Assembly (NCBI RefSeq): GCF_014269035.2
Contig: NZ_JABWRP020000011.1
Location: 124,001-188,000 of the forward strand
From: Pseudomonas vlassakiae
Lineage (GTDB): Bacteria > Pseudomonadota > Gammaproteobacteria > Pseudomonadales > Pseudomonadaceae
Reading direction: 5' to 3'
DNA: 64,000 bases
Shown here: one piece after another, positions 30,179 to 39,584 of the stretch
How positions within the stretch are numbered: position 1 is the stretch's first letter
Layout of the letters: each line of letters starts with the position of its first letter
Notes under the pieces: generated by a model
What the model was told of the DNA's origin: nothing
Databases searched by the model: none
Seen by the model: only the letters and a program-made list of their open reading frames with translations
Program-made: the position numbers and the translations under genes

Positions 30179-31189
30179 ATGTTGAGTTTTATTGCCCGGC
30201 GCCTGGGCCTGCTGATACCGACCTTCTTCGGTATCACCCTGCTGACCTTCGCGCTCATACGCCTGATCCCCGGCGACCCGGTGGAAGTCATGATGGGCGA
30301 GCGCAGGGTCGACCCCGAAATGCACGCCCAGGCCATGGAGCGCCTGGGCCTGAACAAGCCACTGCCGGTCCAGTACCTGGACTATGTCGGCAAGCTGGCC
30401 CACGGCGACCTCGGTGAATCGCTGCGCACCCGCGAGAGCGTGTGGACCGAGTTCCTCACCCTGTTCCCCGCCACCCTGGAGCTGGCCATGGCCGCCCTGC
30501 TGTTCGCCGGCATCGTCGGCCTGCTGGCCGGGGTGATCGCCGCGCTCAAGCGCGGTTCGCTGTTCGACCACGGGGTGATGGGGATCTCCCTGGCTGGCTA
30601 TTCCATGCCGATCTTCTGGTGGGGCCTGATCCTGATCATGTTCTTCTCGGTGAGCCTGGGCTGGACCCCGGTATCGGGGCGTATCGACCTGCTTTACGAC
30701 ATCGAGCCAAAGACCGGCTTCATGCTCATCGACACGCTGCTCAGCGACGAGGAAGGCGCGTTCAAGGACGCGGTGATGCACCTGATCCTGCCGGCCATCG
30801 TGCTCGGCACCATCCCCTTGGCGGTGATCGCCCGCATGACCCGCTCGTCAATGCTCGAAGTGCTGCGCGAGGACTACATCCGCACCGCCCGCGCCAAAGG
30901 CCTGTCGCCGGCCCGCGTGGTGTTCGTGCATGGCCTGCGCAACGCGCTGATCCCGGTGCTGACCGTGTTCGGCCTGCAGGTCGGCACGCTGCTGGCCGGC
31001 GCCGTGCTGACCGAAACCATCTTCTCCTGGCCGGGCATCGGCAAATGGCTGATCGAAGCCATCGGCGCCCGTGACTACCCCGTGGTCCAGAACGGCATAC
31101 TGTTGATTGCCTGCCTGGTGATCCTGGTCAACTTCGTCGTGGATATCCTCTACGGCCTGGCCAACCCACGCATCCGTCATCAGCGCTGA
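30179..31189 (+). CDS. dppB: DppB, dipeptide ABC-transporter permease
   Basis: A 336-aa permease of the DppB/OppB type, six membrane helices, with the N-terminal signature RRLGLLIPTFFGITLLTFALIRLIPGDPVE and the EAA-like loop SMLEVLREDYIRTARAKGLSPARVVFVHGLRNA. It pairs with DppC in the inner membrane. ATG 30179. It begins the downstream module dppB-dppC-dppD-dppF (8- and 10-bp gaps, then a 1-nt overlap) after the third binding-protein gene. Confidence 0.95.
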   Translation: MLSFIARRLGLLIPTFFGITLLTFALIRLIPGDPVEVMMGERRVDPEMHAQAMERLGLNKPLPVQYLDYVGKLAHGDLGESLRTRESVWTEFLTLFPATLELAMAALLFAGIVGLLAGVIAALKRGSLFDHGVMGISLAGYSMPIFWWGLILIMFFSVSLGWTPVSGRIDLLYDIEPKTGFMLIDTLLSDEEGAFKDAVMHLILPAIVLGTIPLAVIARMTRSSMLEVLREDYIRTARAKGLSPARVVFVHGLRNALIPVLTVFGLQVGTLLAGAVLTETIFSWPGIGKWLIEAIGARDYPVVQNGILLIACLVILVNFVVDILYGLANPRIRHQR

Positions 31190-31197
31190 GGCCTTCC

Positions 31198-32124
31198 ATG
31201 ACTAGCCCGATTCCGAAATCCGTCGCACCGGCCAGCCCGGTGGACCAGAGCCTGCTCTACCCTTCACCGTACAAAGAATTCTGGCAGGCCTTCTCGCGCA
31301 ACAAGGGCGCGGTAATGGGCCTGGCCTTCATGTGCCTGGTGGTGTTCTGCGCGTTGTTCGCACCGTGGGTCGCCCCCCATGACCCGAGCGAGCAGTACCG
31401 CGACTTCCTGTTGACCCCGCCGGTGTGGCTGGAAGGCGGCAGTTGGCAATTCATCCTCGGCACCGACGAACTCGGCCGTGACCTGTTGTCGCGCCTGATC
31501 CAGGGCGCGCGGCTGTCGCTGCTGATCGGCCTGTCGTCGGTGGTGATGTCGCTGATCCCGGGGATCCTGCTGGGCCTGCTGGCCGGGTTCTTCCCGCAGG
31601 TCCTCGGCCCGTCGATCATGCGCCTGATGGACGTGATGCTGGCCCTGCCGTCGCTGCTGTTGGCGGTGGCCATCGTCGCCATCCTCGGCCCAGGCCTGAT
31701 CAACACGGTAATCGCCATCGCCATCGTGTCCTTGCCGTCCTATGTGCGCCTGACCCGCGCCGCGGTGATGGGCGAACTGAACCGCGACTACGTTACCGCC
31801 GCACGCCTGGCCGGTGCCGGGCTGCCACGGCTGATGTTCGTCACCGTGCTGCCCAACTGCATGGCGCCGCTGATCGTGCAGGCGACCTTGAGCTTCTCCT
31901 CGGCAATCCTCGACGCCGCCGCGCTGGGTTTCCTCGGCCTCGGCGTGCAACCGCCAACCCCCGAGTGGGGCACCATGCTGGCCTCGGCCCGTGACTACAT
32001 CGAGCGCGCCTGGTGGGTGGTGAGCCTGCCCGGCCTGACCATCCTGCTCAGTGTGCTGGCAATCAACCTGATGGGCGACGGCCTGCGCGATGCGCTGGAC
32101 CCGAAACTCAAGAACGCCGCCTGA
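31198..32124 (+). CDS. dppC: DppC, dipeptide ABC-transporter permease
   Basis: A 308-aa permease of the DppC/OppC type: cytosolic N-terminus, a first helix followed by the [22 protein letters not shown] signature, and the EAA loop ([29 protein letters not shown]). It forms the inner-membrane channel with DppB. ATG 31198, 8 bp after dppB stop. Confidence 0.95.
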   Translation: MTSPIPKSVAPASPVDQSLLYPSPYKEFWQAFSRNKGAVMGLAFMCLVVFCALFAPWVAPHDPSEQYRDFLLTPPVWLEGGSWQFILGTDELGRDLLSRLIQGARLSLLIGLSSVVMSLIPGILLGLLAGFFPQVLGPSIMRLMDVMLALPSLLLAVAIVAILGPGLINTVIAIAIVSLPSYVRLTRAAVMGELNRDYVTAARLAGAGLPRLMFVTVLPNCMAPLIVQATLSFSSAILDAAALGFLGLGVQPPTPEWGTMLASARDYIERAWWVVSLPGLTILLSVLAINLMGDGLRDALDPKLKNAA

Positions 32125-32134
32125 GGAGAACGCC

Positions 32135-33102
32135 ATGTCACTGTTGCAGATCAACAACCTGAACGTGCGCTTCGGCGCCGCCGATGCCGTCCCCGTGGTC
32201 GATGGCCTGGACCTGGCGGTGGACGCCGGCGAGATCCTGGCCATCGTCGGTGAGTCCGGCTCGGGCAAATCGGTCACCATGATGGCCCTGATGGGCCTGA
32301 TCGACGCCCCTGGGCGCATCACTGCCGATTCGCTGACCTTCGACGGCACCGATATGCTCAAGCTCAGCGGCCGCCAGCGGCGCAAGGTGGTGGGCAAGGA
32401 CATCGCCATGGTCTTCCAGGACCCAATGACCGCGCTCAACCCCAGCTACACCGTGGGCTACCAGATCGAGGAAGTCCTGCGCCAGCACCTCGGCCTGAAA
32501 GGCAAGGCTGCACGCCAGCGGGCCTTGGAGCTGTTGAAAAAAGTGGAAATCCCGGCTGCGGAAAGCCGCCTGGACGCCTACCCGCACCAACTCTCCGGCG
32601 GCATGAGCCAGCGCGTGGCAATCGCCATGGCGATTGCCGGCGAACCCAAACTGCTGATCGCTGACGAACCGACCACCGCGCTGGACGTGACTATCCAGGC
32701 GCAGATCATGGAGCTGCTGGTCAACCTGCAGAAGGAGCGCAACATGGCGCTCATCCTGATCACCCACGACCTGGCCGTGGTCGCCGAAACCGCCAGGCGC
32801 GTGTGTGTGATGTACGCCGGCCAGGCCGTGGAAGTGGGCCAGGTACCGGAGCTGTTCGACGTACCCGCCCACCCGTACAGCGAAGCACTGCTGGCGGCGA
32901 TCCCCGAGCACAGCGTCGGCGCCGAGCGCCTGGCCACCCTGCCCGGCATCGTTCCCGGCCGCTATGACCGCCCGGCTGGCTGCCTGTTGTCGCCGCGCTG
33001 CCCTTACGTGCAGGACAACTGCCGCCATCAGCGCCCACCTCTCGACCCGCAGGCCCACAGCCTGGTGCGTTGCTTCTACCCGCTGAACCAGGAGGTGGCG
33101 TG

Positions 33103-33103
<1 letters not shown>
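32135..33103 (+). CDS. dppD: DppD, dipeptide ABC-transporter ATPase
   Basis: A 322-aa ATPase with Walker [10 protein letters not shown]-loop [11 protein letters not shown], signature LSGGMSQR, Walker [13 protein letters not shown] and the OppD/DppD-type C-terminal cysteine cluster ([20 protein letters not shown]) that may hold an Fe-S or Zn site. It drives peptide import with DppF. ATG 32135, GAGGAG upstream; its TGA overlaps the dppF ATG (TGATG). Confidence 0.95.
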
Positions 33104-34071
<968 letters not shown>

Positions 34072-34085
34072 ATCAGTGTGAAATC

Positions 34086-34145
34086 CATCGCGGATAAATC
34101 CGCTCCTACATCGCTACCGTCGTAGGAGCGTATTTATCCGCGATG
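34086..34145. repeat. REP inverted pair between convergent dppF and unknown gene
   Basis: CATCGCGGATAAATCCGCTC (34086-34105, continuing CTAC) and its complement ending GATG at 34145 form 24-nt arms with one mismatch around a 12-nt loop. Same variant family as 16.1 and 59.4 kb. It separates the dpp module from the accessory-looking minus-strand patch. Confidence 0.85.
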
Positions 34146-34173
34146 GGCCGTTCACGGTCGGCAGGCTATGCCG

Positions 34174-34776
34174 TTATGTGGAACCCTGGGCTGCCGGCAC
34201 ATCCCATTCCCCGTCTGCCCGGCGCTCAAGGTGCTGCAGGTTCCCACCAAGATCGGACAGCACACCGGTACGCCGGTTGAGTGAGCGCCCATCCGGATAC
34301 ACCGTGTGCCCACTGGCGTGAAAGATCCGTCCATCAGGCAAGGTCAAAGTAGTTTCCTTGCCTACAGAGCCATCTTCATAACGGGCCGTATTGTCCAAAA
34401 GAACATGATTCGCGCCGATGTGGCGGAAGACGTACTTGCCCCGATCATCGATATAGATTTCAGTACCCGGTACCGCGTCGTCCAGGACTCTTTCTCCCCA
34501 ACCCTCAATCTGCTGCGGACGCCGCTGAGACTCAGGGTTTTCAAGCATGAGGCCTGCCGATACCCGAAAAATCTCACCGAAAAGGCTCCTTTCTGATCGG
34601 CTATGCTCTGCACCATGCGGGGCAGGGAACATCCAGAGCCCATCCCCGATTGCCTCGAGACCTGCCGGGTCAAAATCCTCCTCCAGAAGTTGCCAGTTTC
34701 CGTCAGCGTTCCTCATTTCCCAGCGTTGCCCCGATGACCAGTTGTGGGTGGATTCTGGTGGCAATTTTTCAACCAT
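34174..34776 (-). CDS. uncharacterised protein, paralog of the upstream gene
   Basis: An unrecognised 200-aa soluble protein with no signal peptide or membrane helix. Its N-terminal segment (RWEMRNADGNWQLLEEDFDP) is clearly related to the neighbour's (EWEMLNPNGDWVIVSGDIDP), and both carry Gly/Asp-turn repeats later (YEDGSVG, TLPDGRIF, VYPDGRSL here; YKDGSIA, KHPDGSVS there). ATG 34776 is preferred over GTG 34785. It lies 16 bp downstream of its paralog, so an operon is likely. Composition is less GC-rich than the flanking dpp genes, suggesting accessory origin. No function is proposed. Confidence 0.7.
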   Translation of the reverse strand: MVEKLPPESTHNWSSGQRWEMRNADGNWQLLEEDFDPAGLEAIGDGLWMFPAPHGAEHSRSERSLFGEIFRVSAGLMLENPESQRRPQQIEGWGERVLDDAVPGTEIYIDDRGKYVFRHIGANHVLLDNTARYEDGSVGKETTLTLPDGRIFHASGHTVYPDGRSLNRRTGVLSDLGGNLQHLERRADGEWDVPAAQGST

Positions 34777-34792
34777 TGTGATCACCGCCTTA

Positions 34793-35320
34793 TTAAAGCG
34801 TCACGACCAATTTATCATTCTCGTCATATTCCCCCTGTACTTCCGCGCCATCCGCAAATTTCACGACTTGGGTCGCACGATCATAGGAAGTACCGTTCTG
34901 ATAAGCCACTTTACCGTCCGGGGTCGACACGCTGCCATCGGGATGTTTTATCTGCCTGTCCGTTGCAATGGATCCATCCTTGTACGTATAGCTGCCGTCA
35001 GCATTTTTCACGCTATCGGCGGGATGCTTGAATAGATTGCCCTCTATCTCATCGACGATTATCTCGACCGCGACGGGAGCGATAAAATGCTCCAAAAATG
35101 CCTTGCCGGCCTGGGAAACAATACCTTTGCGCAAGCGCCCGCTGGCTTTTCCCGTCGCACCTCCCAGCCTTGGCCGTTTGACCTTGCGAAACTTCCCAGC
35201 CAATCGCGCTTGCGCATGAGTTGGCGCGTCTGGATCAATGTCACCGGAAACAATTACCCAGTCACCATTCGGGTTCAACATTTCCCATTCGCCACTTTCG
35301 TTTTGAATTGAATCAGCCAC
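34793..35320 (-). CDS. uncharacterised protein with Gly/Asp-turn repeats
   Basis: An unrecognised 175-aa protein. Residues 1-30 contain the W-E-M-N-G-D-W pattern shared with the downstream paralog. A basic Gly/Arg/Lys stretch follows (GKFRKVKRPRLGGATGKASGR), then a short hydrophobic-amphipathic region (FLEHFIAPVAVEIIV) and a C-terminal run of xDGS/xDGK turns (YTYKDGS, KHPDGSVSTPDGK, FADGAEVQG). The start is GTG at 35320 because GGAG lies 8 nt upstream; GTG 35329 overlaps that GGAG. First gene of a two-gene minus-strand operon, between the REP pair and the small-membrane-protein operon. Function unknown. Confidence 0.65.
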   Translation of the reverse strand: MADSIQNESGEWEMLNPNGDWVIVSGDIDPDAPTHAQARLAGKFRKVKRPRLGGATGKASGRLRKGIVSQAGKAFLEHFIAPVAVEIIVDEIEGNLFKHPADSVKNADGSYTYKDGSIATDRQIKHPDGSVSTPDGKVAYQNGTSYDRATQVVKFADGAEVQGEYDENDKLVVTL

Positions 35321-35329
35321 GTCGGACAC

Positions 35330-35502
35330 TCCACTTTTAGTATTCAGGCATGACCAGCACGCAGGGACCCAGCTATTTGCAGGGGCCTCATGGCGCCGTC
35401 ACAGCGCGAAGACTAAAGTGCGGCAAAGAGCATGGGCATGTATAAATGGTTCCCTGACATATCCACGCTTTAATGCTCGGCCTCCAGGGTTCCATGAATG
35501 GA
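35330..35502. other. intergenic region 5' of the unknown paralog pair
   Basis: About 170 bp without a credible gene. It should contain the promoter of the minus-strand unknown pair and the 3' end of the small-membrane-protein operon. No element other than the hairpin at 35503-35527 is recognisable. Confidence 0.3.
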
Positions 35503-35527
35503 CAAGGGCCGCGCACAGCGGCCCTTG
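35503..35527 (-). terminator. hairpin 3' of the distal 24-aa gene
   Basis: CAAGGGCCGC (35503-35512) and GCGGCCCTTG (35518-35527) form a perfect 10-bp stem with a 5-nt loop just after the stop codon (35532) of the distal 24-aa gene on the minus strand. The U-tract is poor, but position and stability make it the probable end of the operon. Confidence 0.65.
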
Positions 35528-35531
35528 GTTA

Positions 35532-35606
35532 TCAATGCATGAAGAGCCAGATCAGTATGATCACCGGGATCGGCACCCCGATCATCCAGAGCAATATCGA
35601 GCGCAT
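35532..35606 (-). CDS. 24-aa hydrophobic small protein, copy 2
   Basis: Reads MRSILLWMIGVPIPVIILIW then LFMH, stop TGA. It differs from copy 1 (35685-35759) at a single residue (W20 instead of A20), while synonymous positions differ in several codons. AGGA lies 8 nt before the ATG. The chain is one hydrophobic segment with a conserved PIP kink and an Arg near the start, consistent with a single-pass inner-membrane microprotein. It is the distal member of an operon after the 299-aa membrane protein. Unannotated proteins this short are usually missed; function unknown. Confidence 0.72.
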   Translation of the reverse strand: MRSILLWMIGVPIPVIILIWLFMH

Positions 35607-35650
35607 GTTGTTGTTCCTCGTGCCGCTCAAGGCGACAGGGTACTGGCCAG

Positions 35651-35676
35651 AAAAATGAACGGCAGCAAAGCCGCCC
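35651..35676 (-). terminator. terminator-like hairpin between the two 24-aa genes
   Basis: On the minus strand GGCGGC (35675-35670) pairs with GCTGCC (35666-35661, one G-U pair) around a 3-nt loop, followed by GTTCATTTTT (to 35651). This resembles an intrinsic terminator placed between two near-identical small genes, so the distal copy may be read only by read-through or from its own promoter. Confidence 0.55.
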
Positions 35677-35684
35677 TTCTTCAG

Positions 35685-35759
35685 TCAATGCATGAACAGC
35701 GCAATCAGAATGATGACCGGGATCGGGACGCCAATCATCCAAAGCAGTATCGAGCGCAT
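35685..35759 (-). CDS. 24-aa hydrophobic small protein, copy 1
   Basis: Reads MRSILLWMIGVPIPVIILIA then LFMH, stop TGA. It is almost identical to copy 2. The ATG (35759) has a strong Shine-Dalgarno, AAGGAG, 7 nt upstream, lying just after the stop codon of the 299-aa membrane protein (35775), so coupling is likely. One predicted membrane-spanning segment. The near-perfect protein conservation with silent codon differences between copies argues for selection on the peptide. Function unknown. Confidence 0.75.
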   Translation of the reverse strand: MRSILLWMIGVPIPVIILIALFMH

Positions 35760-35774
35760 GGCAGTTCTCCTTGC

Positions 35775-36674
35775 TTAACGTTGAAGGGTGCGGTGGGCTG
35801 CATAGTCGCCTTCCAGCCACTGCACGCTGTCGCGTTGACGACCACCGTAAAGGGCAGCCAGGCTGGCGAAGAATGCGCCGCACAGCAGTGCGACGAAGGT
35901 CCACAGCGCAGTCCAGGCAGCCACCTTGGCAGCAGTGTCCGCCGCTTGCTTGGCAGCGGTTTTCAGTTGTTGCACCTGGGCCATTACCTGGTCGACCCGC
36001 GCTTCGGCCTCGGCCTGGCTCAGGCGAGTCCGTTGGGCAACCAGTTGCGCCAGGTAAGCGCGGTCTTCTGCAGGCAATGCCCTGTCGCCTGCAACGCCCT
36101 TGGCCAGGATGCGCGCAGCTATGCCATTGGCCGCGTCTTCGCTGACCGGCGCCGGGCCATCGCCACGGAACAGGCTATCGACGAAGTAATCCATCGAGTC
36201 GTTGTTGCTACCCGCAGCTGCGGCCCCCCCTGTAGTGGCTGAAACGGTAGCTGCCTGCGAGGCTGCACTGGCTCCGGCCCCCAGCAGATTGCCTGCGGCC
36301 CCCACTACCAGCATGGCTGCTACCAGGGTAGCCACGGCCCAGGACAGAAAACCGTGGGCAGTGTCGCGGAAGTAGACTTCATCACCATGCAAGTTGGTCC
36401 ATTTCACACGCAAGCGACCGGCAATGTAGCCGCCCAAACCCGATGCAATGACCTGTGTGACCAGTAGCCAGACGATGCTGGAAACGCCTAGGGCCTTCGC
36501 GCTGGCGCCCTCGTCGGCCCACGGTGAGGTGGCCGCGAAACCGAGTCCGGCCCCCAGTACCAGCAATATCAGGGACACCGAGGCAGCAGCGGCCGCGCCA
36601 GCAAAGATCGCCGCCCAGGAGACTCCTGAACGGTTTTGCGTATCGATAGCAGGGTAATCGGCAGGGGTGATCAT
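35775..36674 (-). CDS. 299-aa uncharacterised membrane protein
   Basis: The protein has three N-terminal hydrophobic segments (about residues 20-48, 62-85 and 110-136), an Ala/Ser/Gly-rich linker and a soluble region with a helical coil (RTRLSQAEAEARVDQVMAQVQQLKTAAKQAAD). A fourth membrane segment follows (about 250-278), with a basic C-terminal tail. It resembles proteobacterial proteins loosely labelled PhnA-like, a name without functional meaning here. ATG 36674 with a weak AAGG. The two 24-aa genes follow within 15 bp and 78 bp, so they probably form one unit. No function is assigned. Confidence 0.75.
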   Translation of the reverse strand: MITPADYPAIDTQNRSGVSWAAIFAGAAAAASVSLILLVLGAGLGFAATSPWADEGASAKALGVSSIVWLLVTQVIASGLGGYIAGRLRVKWTNLHGDEVYFRDTAHGFLSWAVATLVAAMLVVGAAGNLLGAGASAASQAATVSATTGGAAAAGSNNDSMDYFVDSLFRGDGPAPVSEDAANGIAARILAKGVAGDRALPAEDRAYLAQLVAQRTRLSQAEAEARVDQVMAQVQQLKTAAKQAADTAAKVAAWTALWTFVALLCGAFFASLAALYGGRQRDSVQWLEGDYAAHRTLQR

Positions 36675-36887
36675 GATGTATGCGCCTTATGTTGTGAGCG
36701 ATAAATTCCGTTCGCGCAGTCACCATTGCAGCGGTTGTGCCAGTTGTGACAAAAAATGACGCCTTTGAATATCAATGAGTTACTGAAATTGGCCGAGGTC
36801 TGACCGTGCAAAATGCGCGACGCGCCCCCCTGCATCAGGTGTTCTGCATTCTTGTAACGGGTCTGACAGACGAGGCATGATCTACCC

Positions 36888-37688
36888 ATGACGCTACCTG
36901 ACGGCCCCGCCCAGACCCCGCTCACCGCCGATACCGTGCTGCGCTACCACCTGTGCTGGAAGCACCGTGACCTCGACGGCGTGATCGCGCTCTACCACCC
37001 TGACATCCAGTACCACGATTTCTTCCAGAACCGCGTGCTCGGCTACGCCGAACTGCGCGACTACGTGCGCGCCTGCCTGCCCCATGAGGCCGGCGAGGAC
37101 ATCGTCCACAGCGACCGCATCCGCGTCGACGGCTGCACCGCGTTCATCCAGTATCAGGTCACGGTGCAAGGCGGCGAAGGCCTGGTGGCGTTCCAGTCCA
37201 GCGAAGCGATCACCGTCAAGGACGGCCTGATCTGGCGGGTCAACGAATACGCCACCCTGGTTAGACAGAACAGCGTCGCCCAGACCAGCAGCGGCCCACG
37301 CCCGGCCACCAGCCGCCTGGGCCTGTCACCTCGGCAGCTGTCGACCATGGCCCAGGACCTGGAACACTACTTCCAGCGCCAGCGCCCCTACCTCGACCCG
37401 GAACTGGACCTGCAACAAGTGGCCGACGCCAGCGGCTACAGCCGCAACCAGATTTCCTACCTGCTGAACCAGGTGCTCGGGCAAAGCTTCTACCGTTACG
37501 TCAACCAGGCACGCCTGCAACACCTGATGGCCAGCCTTGGCGACGACAGCGTCGAAGCATCGATCGACGACCTGGCGTTCAACGCCGGTTTCAATTCGCT
37601 TTCGGCATTCTACAAGTGCTTCCGCGAGCACACCGGCCTCACTCCCAAGGCCTACCTCAAGCAAATTTCCCTGCGTGCACGCACGTAA
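36888..37688 (+). CDS. transcriptional regulator: SnoaL-like domain fused to AraC HTH
   Basis: A 266-aa regulator. Residues about 10-125 form an NTF2/SnoaL-like fold (YHLCWKHRDLDGVIALYHPDIQYHDFF... EGLVAFQSSEAITVKDGLIWRVNEYATLV) and residues about 160-262 an AraC-type double helix-turn-helix (LDLQQVADASGYSRNQISYLLNQVLGQSFYRYVN... AFYKCFREHTGLTPKAYLKQI). Replacement of the usual cupin sensor by a SnoaL-like pocket is unusual. It precedes and is codirectional with the oxidase-cupin-binding-protein genes, which it probably controls. Start ATG 36888; upstream purines are weak. Confidence 0.82.
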   Translation: MTLPDGPAQTPLTADTVLRYHLCWKHRDLDGVIALYHPDIQYHDFFQNRVLGYAELRDYVRACLPHEAGEDIVHSDRIRVDGCTAFIQYQVTVQGGEGLVAFQSSEAITVKDGLIWRVNEYATLVRQNSVAQTSSGPRPATSRLGLSPRQLSTMAQDLEHYFQRQRPYLDPELDLQQVADASGYSRNQISYLLNQVLGQSFYRYVNQARLQHLMASLGDDSVEASIDDLAFNAGFNSLSAFYKCFREHTGLTPKAYLKQISLRART

Positions 37689-37752
37689 GACAGCCACTGG
37701 CCGACACCACTAGCATCGCCCACAGACCTTGATGGATGTGGAGCAAAACCCG

Positions 37753-39159
37753 ATGCAACCCCTGCGCACGCTCAGCCTGTGGATGGACCAGCTTGACGAG
37801 CCACTGTGCGCGCGCCCGGCCCTGCGCCAGGACGCTGAGGTCGATGTGTGCATCATCGGCGCCGGCTACACCGGGCTGTGGACTGCCTATTACCTCAAGC
37901 GCCAGGCGCCACACCTGAACATCGCAGTGATCGAGGCCAACATCGCCGGCTTCGGCGCCTCGGGACGCAATGGCGGGTGGTTGATGGGCAACCTGCTCGG
38001 TGAAGACCGCCTGCTGGCCACCCTGTCGCCGCAACAGCGCCGCACCAGCATCGACCTGCTGCATGGCATCCCTGATGAAGTGCACAGCGTGCAGCAGCGC
38101 GAACGCATCGATTGTGATTACCGCAAAGGCGGCGTGCTGTATTGCGCCGCGCGTTACCCAGAACAGGAACGCAGCCTGCGTGCTTATCTCGACGATCTCT
38201 ATCGCCAGGGAATGACCGAGGACGACTACCGCTGGCTGCGTCCCGAGCAGCTGGACGCGCAACTGCGAGTCAGCAATGCCTACGGCGCGATCTACAGCCC
38301 GCACACCGCGACCATCCAGCCGGCCAAGCTGGCCCGTGGCCTGGCCCGGGCCGTGGAGGCGCTGGGCGTGACGATCTACGAGAACACCCCGGCCATCGAC
38401 TGGCAGCCCGGCGAAGTGCGCTCGCCTCTGGCACGCATCCGCTGCCAGTGGATGGTGCCTGCGGTCGAAGGGTACGCCGCCAGCCTGCCGCCGCTGGGCA
38501 AGCATCAGTTGCCGGTGCAGAGCCTGCTGGTGGCCACCGAGCCGCTGCCGGAATCGACCTGGGAGCAGATCGGCCTCAGCCAAGGCCAGGCCTTCAGCGA
38601 GAGCAGCCGCCAGGTCACCTACGGCCAGCGCACCGCCGACAACCGCCTGGTGTTCGGCGCCCGCGGCGGCTACCGCTTCGGCGGCCGGCTGCGCGAGAAC
38701 TTCAACCTTGATGAGCACGAGATCGAGCTGCGTCGCTATCTGTTCAGCGAACTGTTCCCGCAGCTCAGGCACGCGCGCATCACCCACACCTGGGGCGGCA
38801 ACCTGGGCATGGCGCGGCGCTTCCACCCGCACATGCTCTGCGACCGCCAGCGCGGCATCGCCCTGGCCGGCGGCTACGGCGGCGAAGGTGTCGGCGCCAC
38901 CAACCTCGCCGGGCGCACGCTGGCGGCGCTGATCCTCAACCAGCACAGCCTGCTGACCGCGCAACCCTGGGTACTCGACAACCGCCCAGTGGCGAGCCTG
39001 GCCAGTTGGCCGCCGGAGCCCTGCCGCTGGCTCGGTTACAACGCAATCATCCAAAGCTTCGTCCACGAGGACCGGACCCTCGCCAACCCCGCCAGCGCGC
39101 CCTGGAGGCGGCGCCTGGCCAGCTCGTTAGCGGACTTCATGGAAGGCTTCATGCACTGA
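37753..39159 (+). CDS. FAD-dependent oxidoreductase, PuuB (gamma-glutamylputrescine oxidase)-like
   Basis: A DAO-family flavoenzyme of about 468 aa with an N-terminal FAD-binding GxGxxG (VCIIGAGYTGLWTAYYLKR) and the second-glycine motif GASGRNGGWLMGN. Its C-terminal GGYGGEGVGATNLAGRTLA completes the flavin site. Best match by eye is PuuB, which oxidises gamma-glutamylputrescine in polyamine breakdown; other DAO substrates cannot be excluded. ATG 37753 has TGGAG 9 nt upstream; TTG/ATG at 37729/37732 are weaker. Followed by a cupin gene and a putrescine-type binding protein, which supports a polyamine role. Confidence 0.85.
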   Translation: MQPLRTLSLWMDQLDEPLCARPALRQDAEVDVCIIGAGYTGLWTAYYLKRQAPHLNIAVIEANIAGFGASGRNGGWLMGNLLGEDRLLATLSPQQRRTSIDLLHGIPDEVHSVQQRERIDCDYRKGGVLYCAARYPEQERSLRAYLDDLYRQGMTEDDYRWLRPEQLDAQLRVSNAYGAIYSPHTATIQPAKLARGLARAVEALGVTIYENTPAIDWQPGEVRSPLARIRCQWMVPAVEGYAASLPPLGKHQLPVQSLLVATEPLPESTWEQIGLSQGQAFSESSRQVTYGQRTADNRLVFGARGGYRFGGRLRENFNLDEHEIELRRYLFSELFPQLRHARITHTWGGNLGMARRFHPHMLCDRQRGIALAGGYGGEGVGATNLAGRTLAALILNQHSLLTAQPWVLDNRPVASLASWPPEPCRWLGYNAIIQSFVHEDRTLANPASAPWRRRLASSLADFMEGFMH

Positions 39160-39191
39160 CTTCCCTTTCCCTGACACAGGAACCACCGGCC

Positions 39192-39533
39192 ATGAGCATC
39201 ACCCAGTTCAAACGCACCGACAGCGCCGTGCTCGACAGCTCCAACCCGGTCGCGGTGCCACTTGGCGAACCCGTTGCAGTGACTTCGGTTACCTGCGTGG
39301 AGCGCAATGATGGCGTCGAGACCGGCATCTGGGAGTGCACCCCCGGGCGCTGGCGCCGGCAGATCGTGCAGCAGGAGTTCTGCCATTTCATCAAGGGCCG
39401 CTGCACCTTCACCCCCGACGGTGGCGAAACCCTGGTCATAGAAGCCGGAGACGCCCTGATGCTACCGGCCAACAGCACTGGCACCTGGGATATCCAGGAG
39501 ACCGTGCGCAAGACCTACGTGCTCATTTTCTGA
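39192..39533 (+). CDS. cupin-domain protein (DUF861 type)
   Basis: A 113-aa single-domain cupin (PF05899-like): GIWECTPGRWRRQIVQQEFCHFIKGRCTFTPDGGETLVIEAGDALMLPANSTGTWDI. The usual metal-binding histidines are reduced to one clear His (FCHFIKG), which raises doubt about catalysis; a sensor or storage role is possible. Start ATG 39192, 32 bp after the oxidase gene. It sits between the PuuB-like oxidase and the polyamine binding-protein gene, so a polyamine-catabolism link is inferred. Confidence 0.8.
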   Translation: MSITQFKRTDSAVLDSSNPVAVPLGEPVAVTSVTCVERNDGVETGIWECTPGRWRRQIVQQEFCHFIKGRCTFTPDGGETLVIEAGDALMLPANSTGTWDIQETVRKTYVLIF

Positions 39534-39584
39534 TCCGCTGATCGCCTGCCTTCGATAACAACAGACAAAGCAAGGTATCCCGAT

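Noticed and set aside
28745..30781. 678-codon open frame on the minus strand opposite the third DppA and dppB
   Set aside because: Mirror of genuine coding sequence, no recognisable domain or Shine-Dalgarno.
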